This document shows, in pieces, positions 10,513-20,813 of a stretch of 64,000 nucleotides of DNA (the stretch's first letter is position 1; every line of letters starts with the position of its first letter). The stretch covers positions 3,968,001-4,032,000 of the forward strand of contig NZ_CP023439.1 in the NCBI RefSeq assembly GCF_002354895.1, written 5' to 3'. Position numbers and translations under genes: made by a program. Origin of the DNA: Thauera sp. K11. GTDB taxonomy: Bacteria > Pseudomonadota > Gammaproteobacteria > Burkholderiales > Rhodocyclaceae. The notes under the pieces were generated by a model that saw only the letters and a list, made by a program, of their open reading frames with translations, was not told the origin of the DNA and did not search any database.

Positions 10513-12012
10513 CTATCGCCCGTCCAGGCTGCGGCGGTACTGGATCGCCTCGGCCACATGCACCATGTTGGGGCGTTCCGCGCCGGCGAGATCGGCGAGC
10601 GTGCGCGCCACACGCAGCACGCGATGGTAGGCGCGCGCCGACAGGTTCAGCCGGCTCATCGCCTGTTTGAGCAGCGCGGCACCCGCGGCATCCGGCGCGC
10701 AGATTTCCTCCACCCGCCCGGGTTCCAGCCTGGCGTTGGGACCGCCCTGGCGCTCGTGCTGCAGGGCGCGCGCCTGCGACACGCGGGCACGCACCGTCGC
10801 CGACGATTCGCCCGCCGGCGCGGCGGCGAGGTCCTCGTGCGCGAGCGCCGGCACTTCCACGGTGAGGTCGATGCGGTCCAGCAGCGGGCCCGACAGCCGG
10901 CGACGGTAGCGCGCCACCTGGTCCGGCGTGCAGTTGCAGGCGCGCGCCGGATGTCCGGCATAGCCGCAGGGGCAGGGATTCATCGCCGCAACCAGTTGGA
11001 AGCGCGCCGGAAACTCGGCCCGCCGGCGCGCGCGCGACACGGTGACGACGCCCGATTCCAGCGGCTCGCGCAGCGACTCGAGCACGCGGCGGTCGAACTC
11101 CGGCAGTTCGTCGAGAAACAGCACGCCGTGGTTGGCCAGCGAGATCTCGCCGGGCCGCGGCAACGCGCCGCCGCCCACCAGCGCGGCGGCCGAGGCGGAG
11201 TGATGCGGCGCCCGGAAGGGCCGCCTGCCCCAGGCCGACGGCTCGAAGCCGCCTTCGAGCGAGAACACCGCCGCACTCTCGAGCGCCTCGGCCTCGTCCA
11301 TCGGCGGCAGCAGTCCGGGCAGGCGCTGGGCGAGCATGGACTTGCCGGTTCCGGGCGGGCCGAACATCAGCAGCGAGTGCCCGCCGGCTGCCGCCACTTC
11401 GAGCGCGCGCCGCGCCTGCAACTGGCCGCGCACGTCGGCCAGATCCGGCGCCGCGGCCGCTTCGCCGGCCGGCGCGGCCACGCTGTGGCGGACCAGCGCC
11501 TCATGCCCGTTCAGGTGGGCGCATACCGCGAGCAGGCTGGTGGCGGGCAGCACCCTCGCCTCGCGCGCGAGCGCCGCTTCGCCGCCGTTGTCGGCGGCGA
11601 GGACGAGGCCGCGCCCGGCCCGTGCCGCGGCGAGCGCCGCCGCCAGCACGCCGCGCACCGCGCGCAGGCCGCCGGTCAGCGACAGTTCGCCGCAGAACTC
11701 GAGCGAATCGAGCAGTTCGCCGCTCACCTGGCCCGACGCGGCGAGAATGCCGACGGCGATCGGCAGGTCGAAGCGCCCGCCCTCCTTGGGCAGGTCGGCC
11801 GGCGCGAGGTTGACGGTGATGCGGCGCTGCGGGAACTCGAACTGCGAGGTCAGGATGGCGGCCCGCACCCGGTCGCGCGCCTCGCGCACCTCGGTGTCGG
11901 GCAGGCCGACCAGATTGAACGCCGGCAGGCCATTGGCGAGATGGACCTCGACGGTGACCTCGGGCGCATCCAGGCCGTCGAGCGCGCGGGTGCGGACCAG
12001 CGCAAGTGACAT
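10513..12012 (-). CDS. comM: YifB/ComM-family Mg-chelatase-like AAA+ ATPase
   Basis: A 499-residue AAA+ protein of the ComM family. In naturally transformable bacteria ComM is a hexameric helicase that promotes branch migration during recombination of incoming DNA. It starts MSLALVRTRALDGLDAPEV with the N-terminal Lon-protease-like fold (VNLAPADLPKEGGRFDLPIA). The AAA+ core has Walker A GPPGTGKSMLAQRLPG and Walker B GVLFLDELPEF. The Cys-rich insert (PCPCGYAGHPARACNC) and the C-terminal lid (NLSARAYHRVLRVARTLADL) follow. Full length. It lies downstream of ubiK, as often seen in betaproteobacteria. Whether this strain is transformable is not shown here. Confidence 0.95.
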   Translation of the reverse strand: MSLALVRTRALDGLDAPEVTVEVHLANGLPAFNLVGLPDTEVREARDRVRAAILTSQFEFPQRRITVNLAPADLPKEGGRFDLPIAVGILAASGQVSGELLDSLEFCGELSLTGGLRAVRGVLAAALAAARAGRGLVLAADNGGEAALAREARVLPATSLLAVCAHLNGHEALVRHSVAAPAGEAAAAPDLADVRGQLQARRALEVAAAGGHSLLMFGPPGTGKSMLAQRLPGLLPPMDEAEALESAAVFSLEGGFEPSAWGRRPFRAPHHSASAAALVGGGALPRPGEISLANHGVLFLDELPEFDRRVLESLREPLESGVVTVSRARRRAEFPARFQLVAAMNPCPCGYAGHPARACNCTPDQVARYRRRLSGPLLDRIDLTVEVPALAHEDLAAAPAGESSATVRARVSQARALQHERQGGPNARLEPGRVEEICAPDAAGAALLKQAMSRLNLSARAYHRVLRVARTLADLAGAERPNMVHVAEAIQYRRSLDGR

Positions 12013-12102
12013 GCGGATCTCCTGACAGGGGGGTGCCCAGTCTAGCGGAGAGGCCCGGACGATGACAAACGGATGGCGGCCGGAGCGGCCGCCGGAAAGG
12101 GA

Positions 12103-12360
12103 TCAGGCGGGCCTGCCGCCGCCTGCGGCCAGCTTCGCCTCGAGTTCGGCGACACGCGCCTCGAGTTCGCCGAGCTTCTGCCGCGCCTGCGCAAGCACCT
12201 CGCGCTGCACGTCGAATTCCTCGCGCGTCACCAGGTCGAGGCGGCTGAACGCGCTGCCCAGCATGGCCTTGACGTTCTTCTCGATGTCGCGTGCGGGACT
12301 GTTGGCAGCCAGTTCGGACAGCCTGGAACCGATTTCGTCGAGGAAGCGGGGGGTGCTCAT
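12103..12360 (-). CDS. ubiK: ubiquinone biosynthesis accessory factor UbiK (BMFP coiled-coil protein)
   Basis: An 85-residue protein, MSTPRFLDEIGSRLSELAA onward. An amphipathic N-terminal helix is followed by NVKAMLGSAFSRLDLVTREEFDVQ, typical of the UbiK/YqiC (BMFP) family. A C-terminal coiled coil (LGELEARVAELEAKLA) mediates trimerisation in known members. UbiK acts with UbiJ in aerobic ubiquinone synthesis and binds lipids. It lies 90 bases upstream of comM on the same strand. Confidence 0.92.
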   Translation of the reverse strand: MSTPRFLDEIGSRLSELAANSPARDIEKNVKAMLGSAFSRLDLVTREEFDVQREVLAQARQKLGELEARVAELEAKLAAGGGRPA

Positions 12361-12476
12361 GGCGGCGTCTTCACTACCTGATGGGGGACGGGCGCCAGTT
12401 TAGCACGGCGCCCAGGGCCGGATTCCGGGGCGGAAAACACCTCGCCCCTCCTATTTGGTGCCCGATGCCATTGTCA

Positions 12477-12493
12477 CGCACCACACTGGTGCA
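12477..12493 (+). promoter_or_regulatory. NtrC (NRI) binding site
   Basis: CGCACCACACTGGTGCA matches the NtrC consensus TGCACC-N5-GGTGCA at all positions except the first. It lies about 125 bases upstream of a sigma-54 promoter, the usual enhancer distance. A second half-site, GGTGC, lies at about 12457. Confidence 0.8.
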
Positions 12494-12601
12494 TCCAGGC
12501 TGCCGTTGCGCGTGATTTTTCCTGCAATGCAGCATTAGCACGCCATGACGGCATACCTGCGGCTGCCTCGAATCCCTTTTCTGGCGCCGATTTCATGGAT
12601 A

Positions 12602-12618
12602 TGGCACGGCGCATGCTT
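12602..12618 (+). promoter_or_regulatory. sigma-54 promoter of the porin-glnK-amtB operon
   Basis: TGGCACGGCGCATGCTT has the GG/GC doublets 12 bases apart and a complete TGGCAC -24 element. Transcription would start near 12628. Together with the upstream NtrC site it predicts induction under nitrogen limitation. Confidence 0.8.
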
Positions 12619-12620
12619 AA

Positions 12621-13781
<1,161 letters not shown>

Positions 13782-13793
13782 GGGAGAACAAAA

Positions 13794-15104
13794 ATGAAAC
13801 TTCGCTCCAAACTGCTTTCGATCCTGCTGGCAGCCGCCGCCGCCGGCTTCGCGGGCACCTCGTGCGCCCAGGACGCGGCCGCAGCCGCGGTACAGGTCGA
13901 CCACGGCGACGTCGCCTGGATGCTGACCTCGACGATGCTGGTGATCCTGATGGTGATCCCCGGCCTGGCGCTGTTCTACGGCGGGCTGGCACGCAGCAAG
14001 AACATGCTGTCGGTGCTGATGCAGGTCTTCGTGATCTTCTCGCTGATCACCGTGCTGTGGGCGCTGTATGGCTACAGCCTGGCATTCGGCGGCGAAGGCA
14101 CCTTCATCGGCAGCCTGGACAAGATCTTCCTGAACGGCGTCACCATCGACACGCTGTCGGGCAGCCTGCCCGAATACGTGTTCGTCGCCTTCCAGTCGAC
14201 CTTCGCCGCCATCACCTGCGCGCTGATCATCGGAGCCTTCGCCGAGCGCATCAAGTTCTCGTCGGTGCTGCTGTTCTCGGTGCTGTGGTTCACCTTCAGC
14301 TACCTGCCGATGGCGCACATGGTGTGGTCCGCGGGCGGCCTGCTGTTCGAGGACGGCGCGCTCGACTTCGCCGGCGGCACCGTGGTGCACATCAACGCCG
14401 GCGTCGCCGGCCTGGTGGGTGCCTACCTGGTGGGCAAGCGCATCGGCTTCGGCCGCGAGGCGCTGACCCCGCATTCGCTGACGCTGACCATGGTCGGTGC
14501 CTCGCTGCTGTGGGTGGGCTGGTTCGGCTTCAACGCCGGTTCGGCGCTCGGCGCCACCTCGGGAGCCGCGCTCGCCTTCATCAACACCATCCTGGCCACC
14601 GGCGCGGCAACGCTGTCCTGGATCGCCGGCGAAGCGCTGTTCAAGAGCAAGCCTTCGATGCTCGGCGCCGCGTCCGGCGCGGTGGCGGGCCTCGTCGCGG
14701 TGACCCCGGCGGCCGGATTCGTCGGACCGATGGGTTCGATCGTGCTGGGCCTGATCGCCGGCCTGGTGTGCCTGTGGGGCGTCAGCGGCCTCAAGCGCAT
14801 GCTCCGCGTGGATGACGCCTTCGACGTGTTCGGCGTGCATGGCGTGGGCGGCATCGTCGGCGCCATCCTCACCGGCGTGCTCGCCGCCCCCGCCTTCGGC
14901 GGCACCGGCGCGGCGGACTTCTCGATCGCGAGCCAGGTCTGGATCCAGGCCAAGAGCGTGCTGCTGACCATCGTGTGGAGCGGCGTCGTGTCCTTCGTCT
15001 CCTACAAGATCGTCGATGTGCTGATCGGCCTGCGTGTGCCGGAGGACGAGGAGCGCGAAGGTCTCGACATCACCGCCCACGGCGAGACCGCGTACCAGAA
15101 CTGA
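13794..15104 (+). CDS. amtB: ammonium transporter AmtB
   Basis: A 436-residue inner-membrane ammonium channel. The start MKLRSKLLSILLAAAAAGFAGTSCAQ gives a cleaved signal peptide, as in other proteobacterial AmtB proteins. Eleven membrane segments follow. Family blocks are LALFYGGLARSKNMLSVLMQ, FAAITCALIIGAFAERIKFS, GTVVHINAGVAGLVGA (one pore His) and FDVFGVHGVGGIVGAILTG (the second pore His). The C-terminal cytoplasmic tail (VPEDEEREGLDITAHGE) is the GlnK-contact region. The operon is closed by a strong terminator. Confidence 0.97.
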   Translation: MKLRSKLLSILLAAAAAGFAGTSCAQDAAAAAVQVDHGDVAWMLTSTMLVILMVIPGLALFYGGLARSKNMLSVLMQVFVIFSLITVLWALYGYSLAFGGEGTFIGSLDKIFLNGVTIDTLSGSLPEYVFVAFQSTFAAITCALIIGAFAERIKFSSVLLFSVLWFTFSYLPMAHMVWSAGGLLFEDGALDFAGGTVVHINAGVAGLVGAYLVGKRIGFGREALTPHSLTLTMVGASLLWVGWFGFNAGSALGATSGAALAFINTILATGAATLSWIAGEALFKSKPSMLGAASGAVAGLVAVTPAAGFVGPMGSIVLGLIAGLVCLWGVSGLKRMLRVDDAFDVFGVHGVGGIVGAILTGVLAAPAFGGTGAADFSIASQVWIQAKSVLLTIVWSGVVSFVSYKIVDVLIGLRVPEDEEREGLDITAHGETAYQN

Positions 15105-15140
15105 GCACGTCCGCGGCGCCCCTGCGCGCCAGGCATGCTG

Positions 15141-15167
15141 CGGCGCCCTGCGGGGCGCCGTTTTTTT
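15141..15167 (+). terminator. intrinsic terminator after amtB
   Basis: CGGCGCC and GGCGCCG form a GC-rich stem with a short loop, followed directly by seven T residues (15161-15167). This is a textbook Rho-independent terminator 36 bases after the amtB stop. Confidence 0.92.
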
Positions 15168-15340
15168 CGCGGGGCCTGCGCGTCCCGTCCGCCGCCGGCC
15201 ATCCCCGGAGAAGGTCCCGGCGGCGGCGGAATCACGTGCCGCCGCCTCTGCGCGGGTGGCGGCAGTGGTGGAAGAGGTCGGCCGCCGCGGCACTTCCGCC
15301 ACTTTGTGCACCACAGCATTTATCTTTAAAAATCACATAC

Positions 15341-15369
15341 TTACATCTGTAATGCGGATGACGTATGAT
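15341..15369 (+). promoter_or_regulatory. sigma-70 promoter of the small protein gene
   Basis: TTACAT (15341-15346) and TATGAT (15364-15369) are 17 bases apart within an unusually AT-rich patch. Transcription would start near 15376, about 70 bases before the ATG at 15446. The remainder of the 341-base gap after amtB holds only the amtB terminator and GC-rich sequence without recognisable features. Confidence 0.65.
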
Positions 15370-15445
15370 GGCCAATCCTGCCTGGACCGGTTCCAGGACG
15401 GGCGACACGTCGCATCAGACGACGGTTTTTCTGGAGGACATCCAC

Positions 15446-15709
15446 ATGCTATCGATTCGAGACTGCCTCGATTACTGCGGCATCAGCGACGAGGAAGTTG
15501 CCCTCCTCGCCGAATACCGCGGCATCTCCGGCATCGCCGCCGCACAGATGGCCTGCTGCCTGGTGCAGACGTCGGCCGGCGTGCTGGTGCTCACCGAGTA
15601 CATGGACGAACTCATCGACCATGCGGCACGCAACGGCGATACGGAGAAGGTGGAACGCGCCCGGCGGGTGCGTACCCGTTTCGTGACCGACTATCCGTCG
15701 CGGTCGTGA
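15446..15709 (+). CDS. small conserved-looking protein of unknown function (87 aa)
   Basis: It starts MLSIRDCLDYCGISDEEVA at an ATG with CTGGAGGA upstream and a good promoter 77 bases further up. It has no signal peptide. The sequence is mostly helical, with Cys residues at positions 7, 11 and in AAQMACCLVQ, and it ends in a charged helix (RNGDTEKVERARRVRTRF). I do not recognise the family. The good promoter and ribosome site support a real gene. It sits alone between amtB and the convergent purU. Confidence 0.7.
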   Translation: MLSIRDCLDYCGISDEEVALLAEYRGISGIAAAQMACCLVQTSAGVLVLTEYMDELIDHAARNGDTEKVERARRVRTRFVTDYPSRS

Positions 15710-15785
15710 GCCCGGCCGCCGCCGCCCCGGCGCCGATCGTGGCCGGCGCGGCGGCTTTCCGGTCGGCGCGCCGGCTGCGGACCTT

Positions 15786-16688
15786 TCAGCGGAACACGAT
15801 CGTCTTGTTGCCGTGCACCAGCACGCGGTCTTCCAGGTGGTAGCGCAGGCCGCGGGCGAGAACGGTCTTCTCGATGTCCTTGCCGTAGCGCACCATGTCC
15901 TCGACCGCGTCGGAGTGGTCGATGCGGATCACGTCCTGCTCGATGATCGGCCCCTGGTCGAGATCGGCAGTCACGTAGTGGCAGGTGGCGCCGATCAGCT
16001 TGACGCCCTTGGCCCAAGCCTGGTGGTAGGGCCTGGCGCCGACGAAGCTGGGCAGGAAACTGTGGTGGATGTTGATGATGCGGCCCGGGTAGGCGGCACA
16101 CAGCCCGGGCGACAGGATCTGCATGTAGCGCGCCAGCACCATGGTGTCGCCGCGCACTTCCTCGAAGATGCGCTGCACCTCGGCATAGGCCCCCGTCTTG
16201 TTGTCGGGCGCGACCGGCACGTGATGGAAGGGGATGCCGTGCCACTCGACGAAGCCGCGGAAGGTGTCGTGGTTGGAGATCACGCAGGGGATCTCGATGT
16301 CGAGTTCCTTCGACTTCCAGCGCGCGAGCAGGTCGTACAGGCAGTGCTCCTGCTTGCTCACCAGCAGCACGACGCGCTTCTTGACCGCCGAGTCGGTGAT
16401 CTTCCAGTCCATTTCCAGCTCCTCGGCCAGCGGGCGGAAGCGCTCGCGCAGCTCGGCGAGGTGGAAGGGCAGCGAATCGGCCTTGATCTCGATGCGCATG
16501 AAGTAGCGGCCGACGGATTCGCCGCTGCCGGCAGGGTCGGCCGGCGGCTCGGCGTGCAGGGACGTCTCGAGTATCCAGCCGCCGTGCCCGGCGAAGAAGC
16601 CGGACACCCGGGCGACGATGCCGACACGGTCGGGGCAGGAGGCGGAAAGCGTGTAGAAGCGTTCGCGGTGCATGGCAGTGTGCTGCAA
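15786..16688 (-). CDS. purU: formyltetrahydrofolate deformylase PurU
   Basis: Hydrolyses 10-formyl-THF to THF and formate, which balances one-carbon pools and supplies formate; a formate dehydrogenase is encoded 7 kb away. It has 300 residues. An N-terminal ACT domain (SCPDRVGIVARVSGFFAGHGGW) is followed by a formyltransferase-fold hydrolase domain with VISNHDTFRGF, the catalytic INIHHSFLPSFVGARPYHQA and TADLDQGPIIEQ. An alternative start at the sixth codon (MHRERF) would give 295 residues; both fit the family. Confidence 0.95.
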   Translation of the reverse strand: MQHTAMHRERFYTLSASCPDRVGIVARVSGFFAGHGGWILETSLHAEPPADPAGSGESVGRYFMRIEIKADSLPFHLAELRERFRPLAEELEMDWKITDSAVKKRVVLLVSKQEHCLYDLLARWKSKELDIEIPCVISNHDTFRGFVEWHGIPFHHVPVAPDNKTGAYAEVQRIFEEVRGDTMVLARYMQILSPGLCAAYPGRIINIHHSFLPSFVGARPYHQAWAKGVKLIGATCHYVTADLDQGPIIEQDVIRIDHSDAVEDMVRYGKDIEKTVLARGLRYHLEDRVLVHGNKTIVFR

Positions 16689-16767
16689 GACGTGAATTGA
16701 AGAAACCCGGCCCCCGCGGGGGCGGCGAACGTGGCGGGCGGCGGCCGCGTGCGGGCCGTCGCCGGAA

Positions 16768-17379
16768 TCAGCGGGCGCTGGCGAAAGCCTTGTCGATTTC
16801 CTGGCGCAGCGCGCCGTAGTCGCGCACCACCGGATACTGCGGGAATTCGCGGACGACGTTTTCCGGCGGGTGGAACAGGATGCCGCCGTCGGCTTCGCCC
16901 AGCATCGCGGTGTCGTTGTAGGAATCGCCCGCGGCGACGACCTTGAAGTTGAGTTCCTTGAAGCGCCTGACCGCCTCGCGCTTCTGGTCCGGCATGCGCA
17001 GGTGGTAGTTCACCAGGATGCCCTCGCCGTCGGCTTCGAGGCTGTGGCAGAACAGCGTGGGCATGCCGAGCTGCTTCATCAGCGGCTTGGCGAACTCGTA
17101 GAAGGTGTCGGACAGGATCACGACCTGGTAGGCGTCGCGCAGGTCGTCGAGAAACTCGCGCGCGCCGGACATCGGCCCCATGCCGGCGATGACCTTCTGG
17201 ATGTCGGGCAGGCCGAGCTTCCTTTCCGCGAGGATGTTCAGGCGGTACTTCATCAGCGTGTCGTAGTCCGGCTCGTCGCGCGTGGTGCGGCGCAGCCCGG
17301 GGATGCCGGTACGCTCAGCGAATTCGATCCAGATTTCGGGGACCAGGACACCTTCGAGGTCGAGACAGACGATACGCAC
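16768..17379 (-). CDS. thrH: bifunctional phosphoserine phosphatase/homoserine phosphotransferase ThrH
   Basis: A 203-residue HAD-superfamily enzyme. The nucleophile motif is unusual, CLDLEGVLVPEIW, with Asp-Leu-Glu instead of Asp-x-Asp. This is the hallmark of ThrH, as are TRDEPDYDTLMKYRL, VILSDTFYEFAKPLMKQLGMPTLFCH and AAGDSYNDTAMLGEADGGILFHPPENV. In Pseudomonas, ThrH dephosphorylates phosphoserine and can transfer the phosphate to homoserine. It lies downstream of the divergent HD-GYP gene and upstream of purU, but a 79-base gap makes co-transcription uncertain. Confidence 0.93.
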   Translation of the reverse strand: MRIVCLDLEGVLVPEIWIEFAERTGIPGLRRTTRDEPDYDTLMKYRLNILAERKLGLPDIQKVIAGMGPMSGAREFLDDLRDAYQVVILSDTFYEFAKPLMKQLGMPTLFCHSLEADGEGILVNYHLRMPDQKREAVRRFKELNFKVVAAGDSYNDTAMLGEADGGILFHPPENVVREFPQYPVVRDYGALRQEIDKAFASAR

Positions 17380-17502
17380 CGGGCGCTCCTGAGCGGGAAA
17401 GCGGCGATTCTAACATCCGCGAAACCCGCCTCAGCCCGCCCGCGCCGGCCCCATCTGCGGGCGAGCGTGGATTCTTCCCCCCTCTCCGCTCCGGCCTGCG
17501 GC

Positions 17503-17508
17503 TAGAAT
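17503..17508 (+). promoter_or_regulatory. possible -10 element upstream of the HD-GYP gene
   Basis: TAGAAT lies 25 bases before the ATG at 17534, with no clear -35. Its surroundings (GGCTAGAATCG) repeat those of the box at 4263. Confidence 0.3.
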
Positions 17509-17533
17509 CGCGCAAACTCCATATGCAAAGACA

Positions 17534-18736
17534 ATGATCAAGCGCATCGCGATCGGCCAGCTCCGCCCCGGCATGTACATCCACGACCTCAATTGCGGGT
17601 GGATGGACCACAACTTCCTGCGCAGCCGCTTCGCGGTGAAGGACGAGGAGACCGTGGCCAAGGTCCGCGAAATCGGCGTACAGGAGATCTACATCGACAC
17701 CGAGCGCGGTGCCGACGTGCTGGAGGCACCCACGCAGCAGGAAACCGACAGGGCGGCGCAGGACGAACTCGAGACCATCGCCTCCGCGCCGGAAGCGCCC
17801 GCGGCGCGCTCCTCCCTCGCCGACGAGGTGACCCGCGCCGTCGCCCTGCATCGCGAGGCCAACCGCATCGTGCGCGACATGATGGACGACGTGCGCCTGG
17901 GCAGGCAGATCGAACTCGAGAAGGTCGAGCCGCTGGTCGAGCGCATCGTCGACTCGATCTTCCGCAACCAGGATGCCCTGCTGCCACTGGCACGGCTGAA
18001 GAGCCACGACGAATACACCTTCCAGCACTCGGTGTCGGTGTGCACGCTGATGACCACGTTCGCGCGCGCACTGGGCCTGGACCGCCCCACCATCCGCGAG
18101 ATCGCGATCGGCGCCCTGCTGCACGACGTGGGCAAGGCGAAGGTGCCCGACGAGATCCTGAACAAGCCGGCCAAGCTCACCGACGCCGAAGCCGTCAAGA
18201 TGAAGAGCCACGTGGTGCAGAGCAAGATCATCCTGCAGGCCACGCCCGGCATCAGCGACATCGCGCTCGACGTGGCGGCCCAGCACCACGAACGCTTCGA
18301 CGGCACCGGCTACCCGAACGGGCTGAAGGGAGACGAGATCAGCCTGTACGGCCAGATGGGGGCGATCGTCGACGTGTACGACGCGATCACCTCGAACCGC
18401 GTCTATCACCGCGGCATGGTGCCCACCGAGGCGCTGCGCAAGCTGCTGGAGTGGGGCAAGTTCCACTTCAACCCCAAGCTGGTCCAGGCTTTCATCCGCT
18501 CGGTGGGGATCTACCCCACCGGTTCGCTGGTGCGCCTGGCGAGCGGCCGGCTGGCGGTGGTGCAGCGCCAGCATGGCGACGACCTGATGCATCCGTCGGT
18601 CCTGGTCATGTACCACACGAAGGGGTACTACCTCGCGCCCGAGACGATCGATCTGCGCCATTCGCAGGACCGCATCGCCGGGCACGAGGACTTCGCCACG
18701 TGGGACATCGATCCGGCGCGCTGGCTCCCGGGCTGA
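17534..18736 (+). CDS. HD-GYP domain protein with N-terminal DUF3391 (likely c-di-GMP phosphodiesterase)
   Basis: A 400-residue cytoplasmic protein. The N-terminal DUF3391-type segment (MIKRIAIGQLRPGMYIHDL and FLRSRFAVKDEETVAKVREIGVQEIYIDT) is followed by a complete HD-GYP domain with LLHDVGKAKVPDEILNKP (H197, D198), HHERFDGTGYPNGLKGDEI (HH 251-252, GYP 259-261) and VDVYDAITSNRVYHRG. All metal-binding residues are present, so it should hydrolyse cyclic di-GMP to pGpG or GMP. Compare the degenerate relative at 45.6-46.9 kb. Confidence 0.92.
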   Translation: MIKRIAIGQLRPGMYIHDLNCGWMDHNFLRSRFAVKDEETVAKVREIGVQEIYIDTERGADVLEAPTQQETDRAAQDELETIASAPEAPAARSSLADEVTRAVALHREANRIVRDMMDDVRLGRQIELEKVEPLVERIVDSIFRNQDALLPLARLKSHDEYTFQHSVSVCTLMTTFARALGLDRPTIREIAIGALLHDVGKAKVPDEILNKPAKLTDAEAVKMKSHVVQSKIILQATPGISDIALDVAAQHHERFDGTGYPNGLKGDEISLYGQMGAIVDVYDAITSNRVYHRGMVPTEALRKLLEWGKFHFNPKLVQAFIRSVGIYPTGSLVRLASGRLAVVQRQHGDDLMHPSVLVMYHTKGYYLAPETIDLRHSQDRIAGHEDFATWDIDPARWLPG

Positions 18737-18784
18737 CGTCCGCGTACGGGGCCATGCGCCCTGCCGGTTCCGGGCCGGCGCCGG

Positions 18785-20716
18785 TCAATCCGCCGGAATC
18801 GCCTCCAGCGCCTCGTGCAGTTCCAGCCAGCGCAGTTCCGCCTCCTCGATGCGTCCGGCCAGCTCGGCCTGGCGCTTGCCCAGCGCCGGCACCTCGCCCG
18901 CCTGCGGGCCGGTGTAGAGCGCCGGATCGGCGAGTTGCGCGTCGAGCCCGGCCTTTTCCTCGTTCCACGCCGCCAGGCGCTTGTCGATCTGCTCGATCTC
19001 CTTCACCAGCGGCCGGCGCGCCGCCAGCCGCGCCTGGCGGTCGGCCGCGGCCTGGGCGCGGTCGGCCTTGCGCGCGGCCTTGTCGGCCGCCTGGTCCGGG
19101 CACTGCGCCGCCGCCGCGGCTTCGGCGCGGCGTGCGGCGAGCCAGTCGCGGTAGTCGTCGAGATCGCCGTCGAAGGGCTGGATGCGGCCGCCGTCGACCA
19201 GCACGAAGCGGTCGCAGGTGGCGCGCAGCAGCGCCCGGTCGTGCGACACCAGCACCATCGCGCCCTCATAGTCCTGCAGCGCCATCGTCAGCGCGTGGCG
19301 CATCTCCAGGTCGAGGTGGTTGGTGGGTTCGTCCAGCAGCAGCAGGTTGGGCCGCTGCCAGATCAGCAGCGCCAGCGCGAGGCGCGACTTCTCGCCGCCG
19401 GAGAACGGCCCGCAGGGCGTGGTCGCCGGCGTGGACGTGCCGCCGGCGCCGTCGCCGCGAAAGTCGAAGCCGCCGAGGTAGTCGCGCAGATCCTGCTCGC
19501 GCGCGCCCGGATCGAGACGCATCACGTGCTGCAGCGCGGATTCGTCCGGCCGCAGGGTTTCGAGCTGATGCTGCGCGAAATAGCCGGTGGCCAGGCCCTT
19601 GCCTTCCAGCCGGCGGCCGGCGGCAAGCGGCAGTTCGTCCGCCAGCAGCTTGATCAGCGTCGACTTGCCGGCGCCGTTGCGGCCGAGCAGGCCGACACGC
19701 TCGCCCGGGCGCAGCGTGAGGCCGATGCGCTCGAGCACCATGCGGCCGCCGTAGCCGGCCGCGCCGTCCTCGATCTGCAGCAGCGGATCGGGTGCCGGCG
19801 GCGCCTCGCGGAAACCGAAGGTGAAGGGTGTATCGATATGGGCCGCGGCGATGCGCTCCATGCGCTCGAGCGCCTTGATGCGGCTCTGCGCCTGGCGCGC
19901 CTTGGTGGCCTTGGCGCGGAAGCGGCGGATGTAGTCCTCCATGTGCGCGATCTCGCGCTGTTGCTTCTCGTACATCGCCTGCTGCTGCAGCAGGCGCTCG
20001 CCGCGCTGGCGCTCGAAATCGGAATAGCCGCCGGTGTAGAGGGCGAGCTTCTTCTGTTCGATGTGGGCGACGTGGGTGACGCAGGCATCGAGGAATTCGC
20101 GGTCGTGCGAGATCAAGAGCAGCGTGCCGCGGTAGTCGCGCAGCCAGGCTTCCAGCCAGATCACCGCGTCGAGGTCGAGGTGGTTGGTCGGCTCGTCCAG
20201 CAGCAGCAGGTCGGAGCGGCACATCAGCGCCTGCGCGAGGTTCAGCCGCATGCGCCAGCCGCCGGAAAAATCCGCCACCGGGCGCGCGACCTCGGCGGGC
20301 AGGAAGCCCAGGCCGTCGAGCAGCGCCGCGGCGCGGGCGGGCGCCGCGTAGCCGCCGATCTCGTGCAGGCGGGCATGCAGCTCGCCGATGCGCGCGCCGT
20401 CGTGGGCGGCCTCGGCGGCGGCCAGGTCGGCCTGCACCCTGCGCAGTTCGGCATCGCCGTCCAGCACGTACTCGATCGCCGGCTGTGGCAGGCCGGGGGT
20501 TTCCTGCGCGACATGGGCGACGACCCAGCCGGGCGGCATCTCGAGGTCGCCCTGGTCGGGGTGGAGCCGGCCGCGCAGCAGCGCGAACAGGCTGGACTTG
20601 CCGCTGCCGTTGGCGCCCGTCAGGCCGACCTTCCAGCCGGGGAAGATCTGCAGGCTCGCGCCTTCGATCAGGGTCTTGGCGCCGCGGGCGAGGCGCAGGT
20701 TGCGGAGGCTGATCAC
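18785..20716 (-). CDS. ABC-F family ATP-binding protein (YheS/Uup type)
   Basis: A 643-residue soluble protein with two ABC ATPase domains and no membrane spans. Domain 1 has Walker A GANGSGKSSLF, signature FSGGWRMRLNLAQAL and Walker B LLLLDEPTNHLDLDAV. A charged linker (EKQQREIAHMEDYIRRFRAK) is the P-site tRNA-interaction motif of ABC-F proteins. Domain 2 has GRNGAGKSTLIKL, FSGGEKSRLALALLI and LLLLDEPTNHLDLEM. A C-terminal coiled coil (ADRQARLAARRPLVKEIEQ) follows. ABC-F factors act on the ribosome during stalled translation; the linker and tail resemble the YheS group. Its ATG lies 97 bases from the divergent neighbour. Confidence 0.93.
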   Translation of the reverse strand: MISLRNLRLARGAKTLIEGASLQIFPGWKVGLTGANGSGKSSLFALLRGRLHPDQGDLEMPPGWVVAHVAQETPGLPQPAIEYVLDGDAELRRVQADLAAAEAAHDGARIGELHARLHEIGGYAAPARAAALLDGLGFLPAEVARPVADFSGGWRMRLNLAQALMCRSDLLLLDEPTNHLDLDAVIWLEAWLRDYRGTLLLISHDREFLDACVTHVAHIEQKKLALYTGGYSDFERQRGERLLQQQAMYEKQQREIAHMEDYIRRFRAKATKARQAQSRIKALERMERIAAAHIDTPFTFGFREAPPAPDPLLQIEDGAAGYGGRMVLERIGLTLRPGERVGLLGRNGAGKSTLIKLLADELPLAAGRRLEGKGLATGYFAQHQLETLRPDESALQHVMRLDPGAREQDLRDYLGGFDFRGDGAGGTSTPATTPCGPFSGGEKSRLALALLIWQRPNLLLLDEPTNHLDLEMRHALTMALQDYEGAMVLVSHDRALLRATCDRFVLVDGGRIQPFDGDLDDYRDWLAARRAEAAAAAQCPDQAADKAARKADRAQAAADRQARLAARRPLVKEIEQIDKRLAAWNEEKAGLDAQLADPALYTGPQAGEVPALGKRQAELAGRIEEAELRWLELHEALEAIPAD

Positions 20717-20813
20717 GTCTTGAAACGAGCGCGCGGGCGCGCCGGGCGAAATAAAGGCGGTATTCTACGCGCCCGACCGACGTCTTCACCCGAACCCACC
20801 GGAGTTGCCGCGC

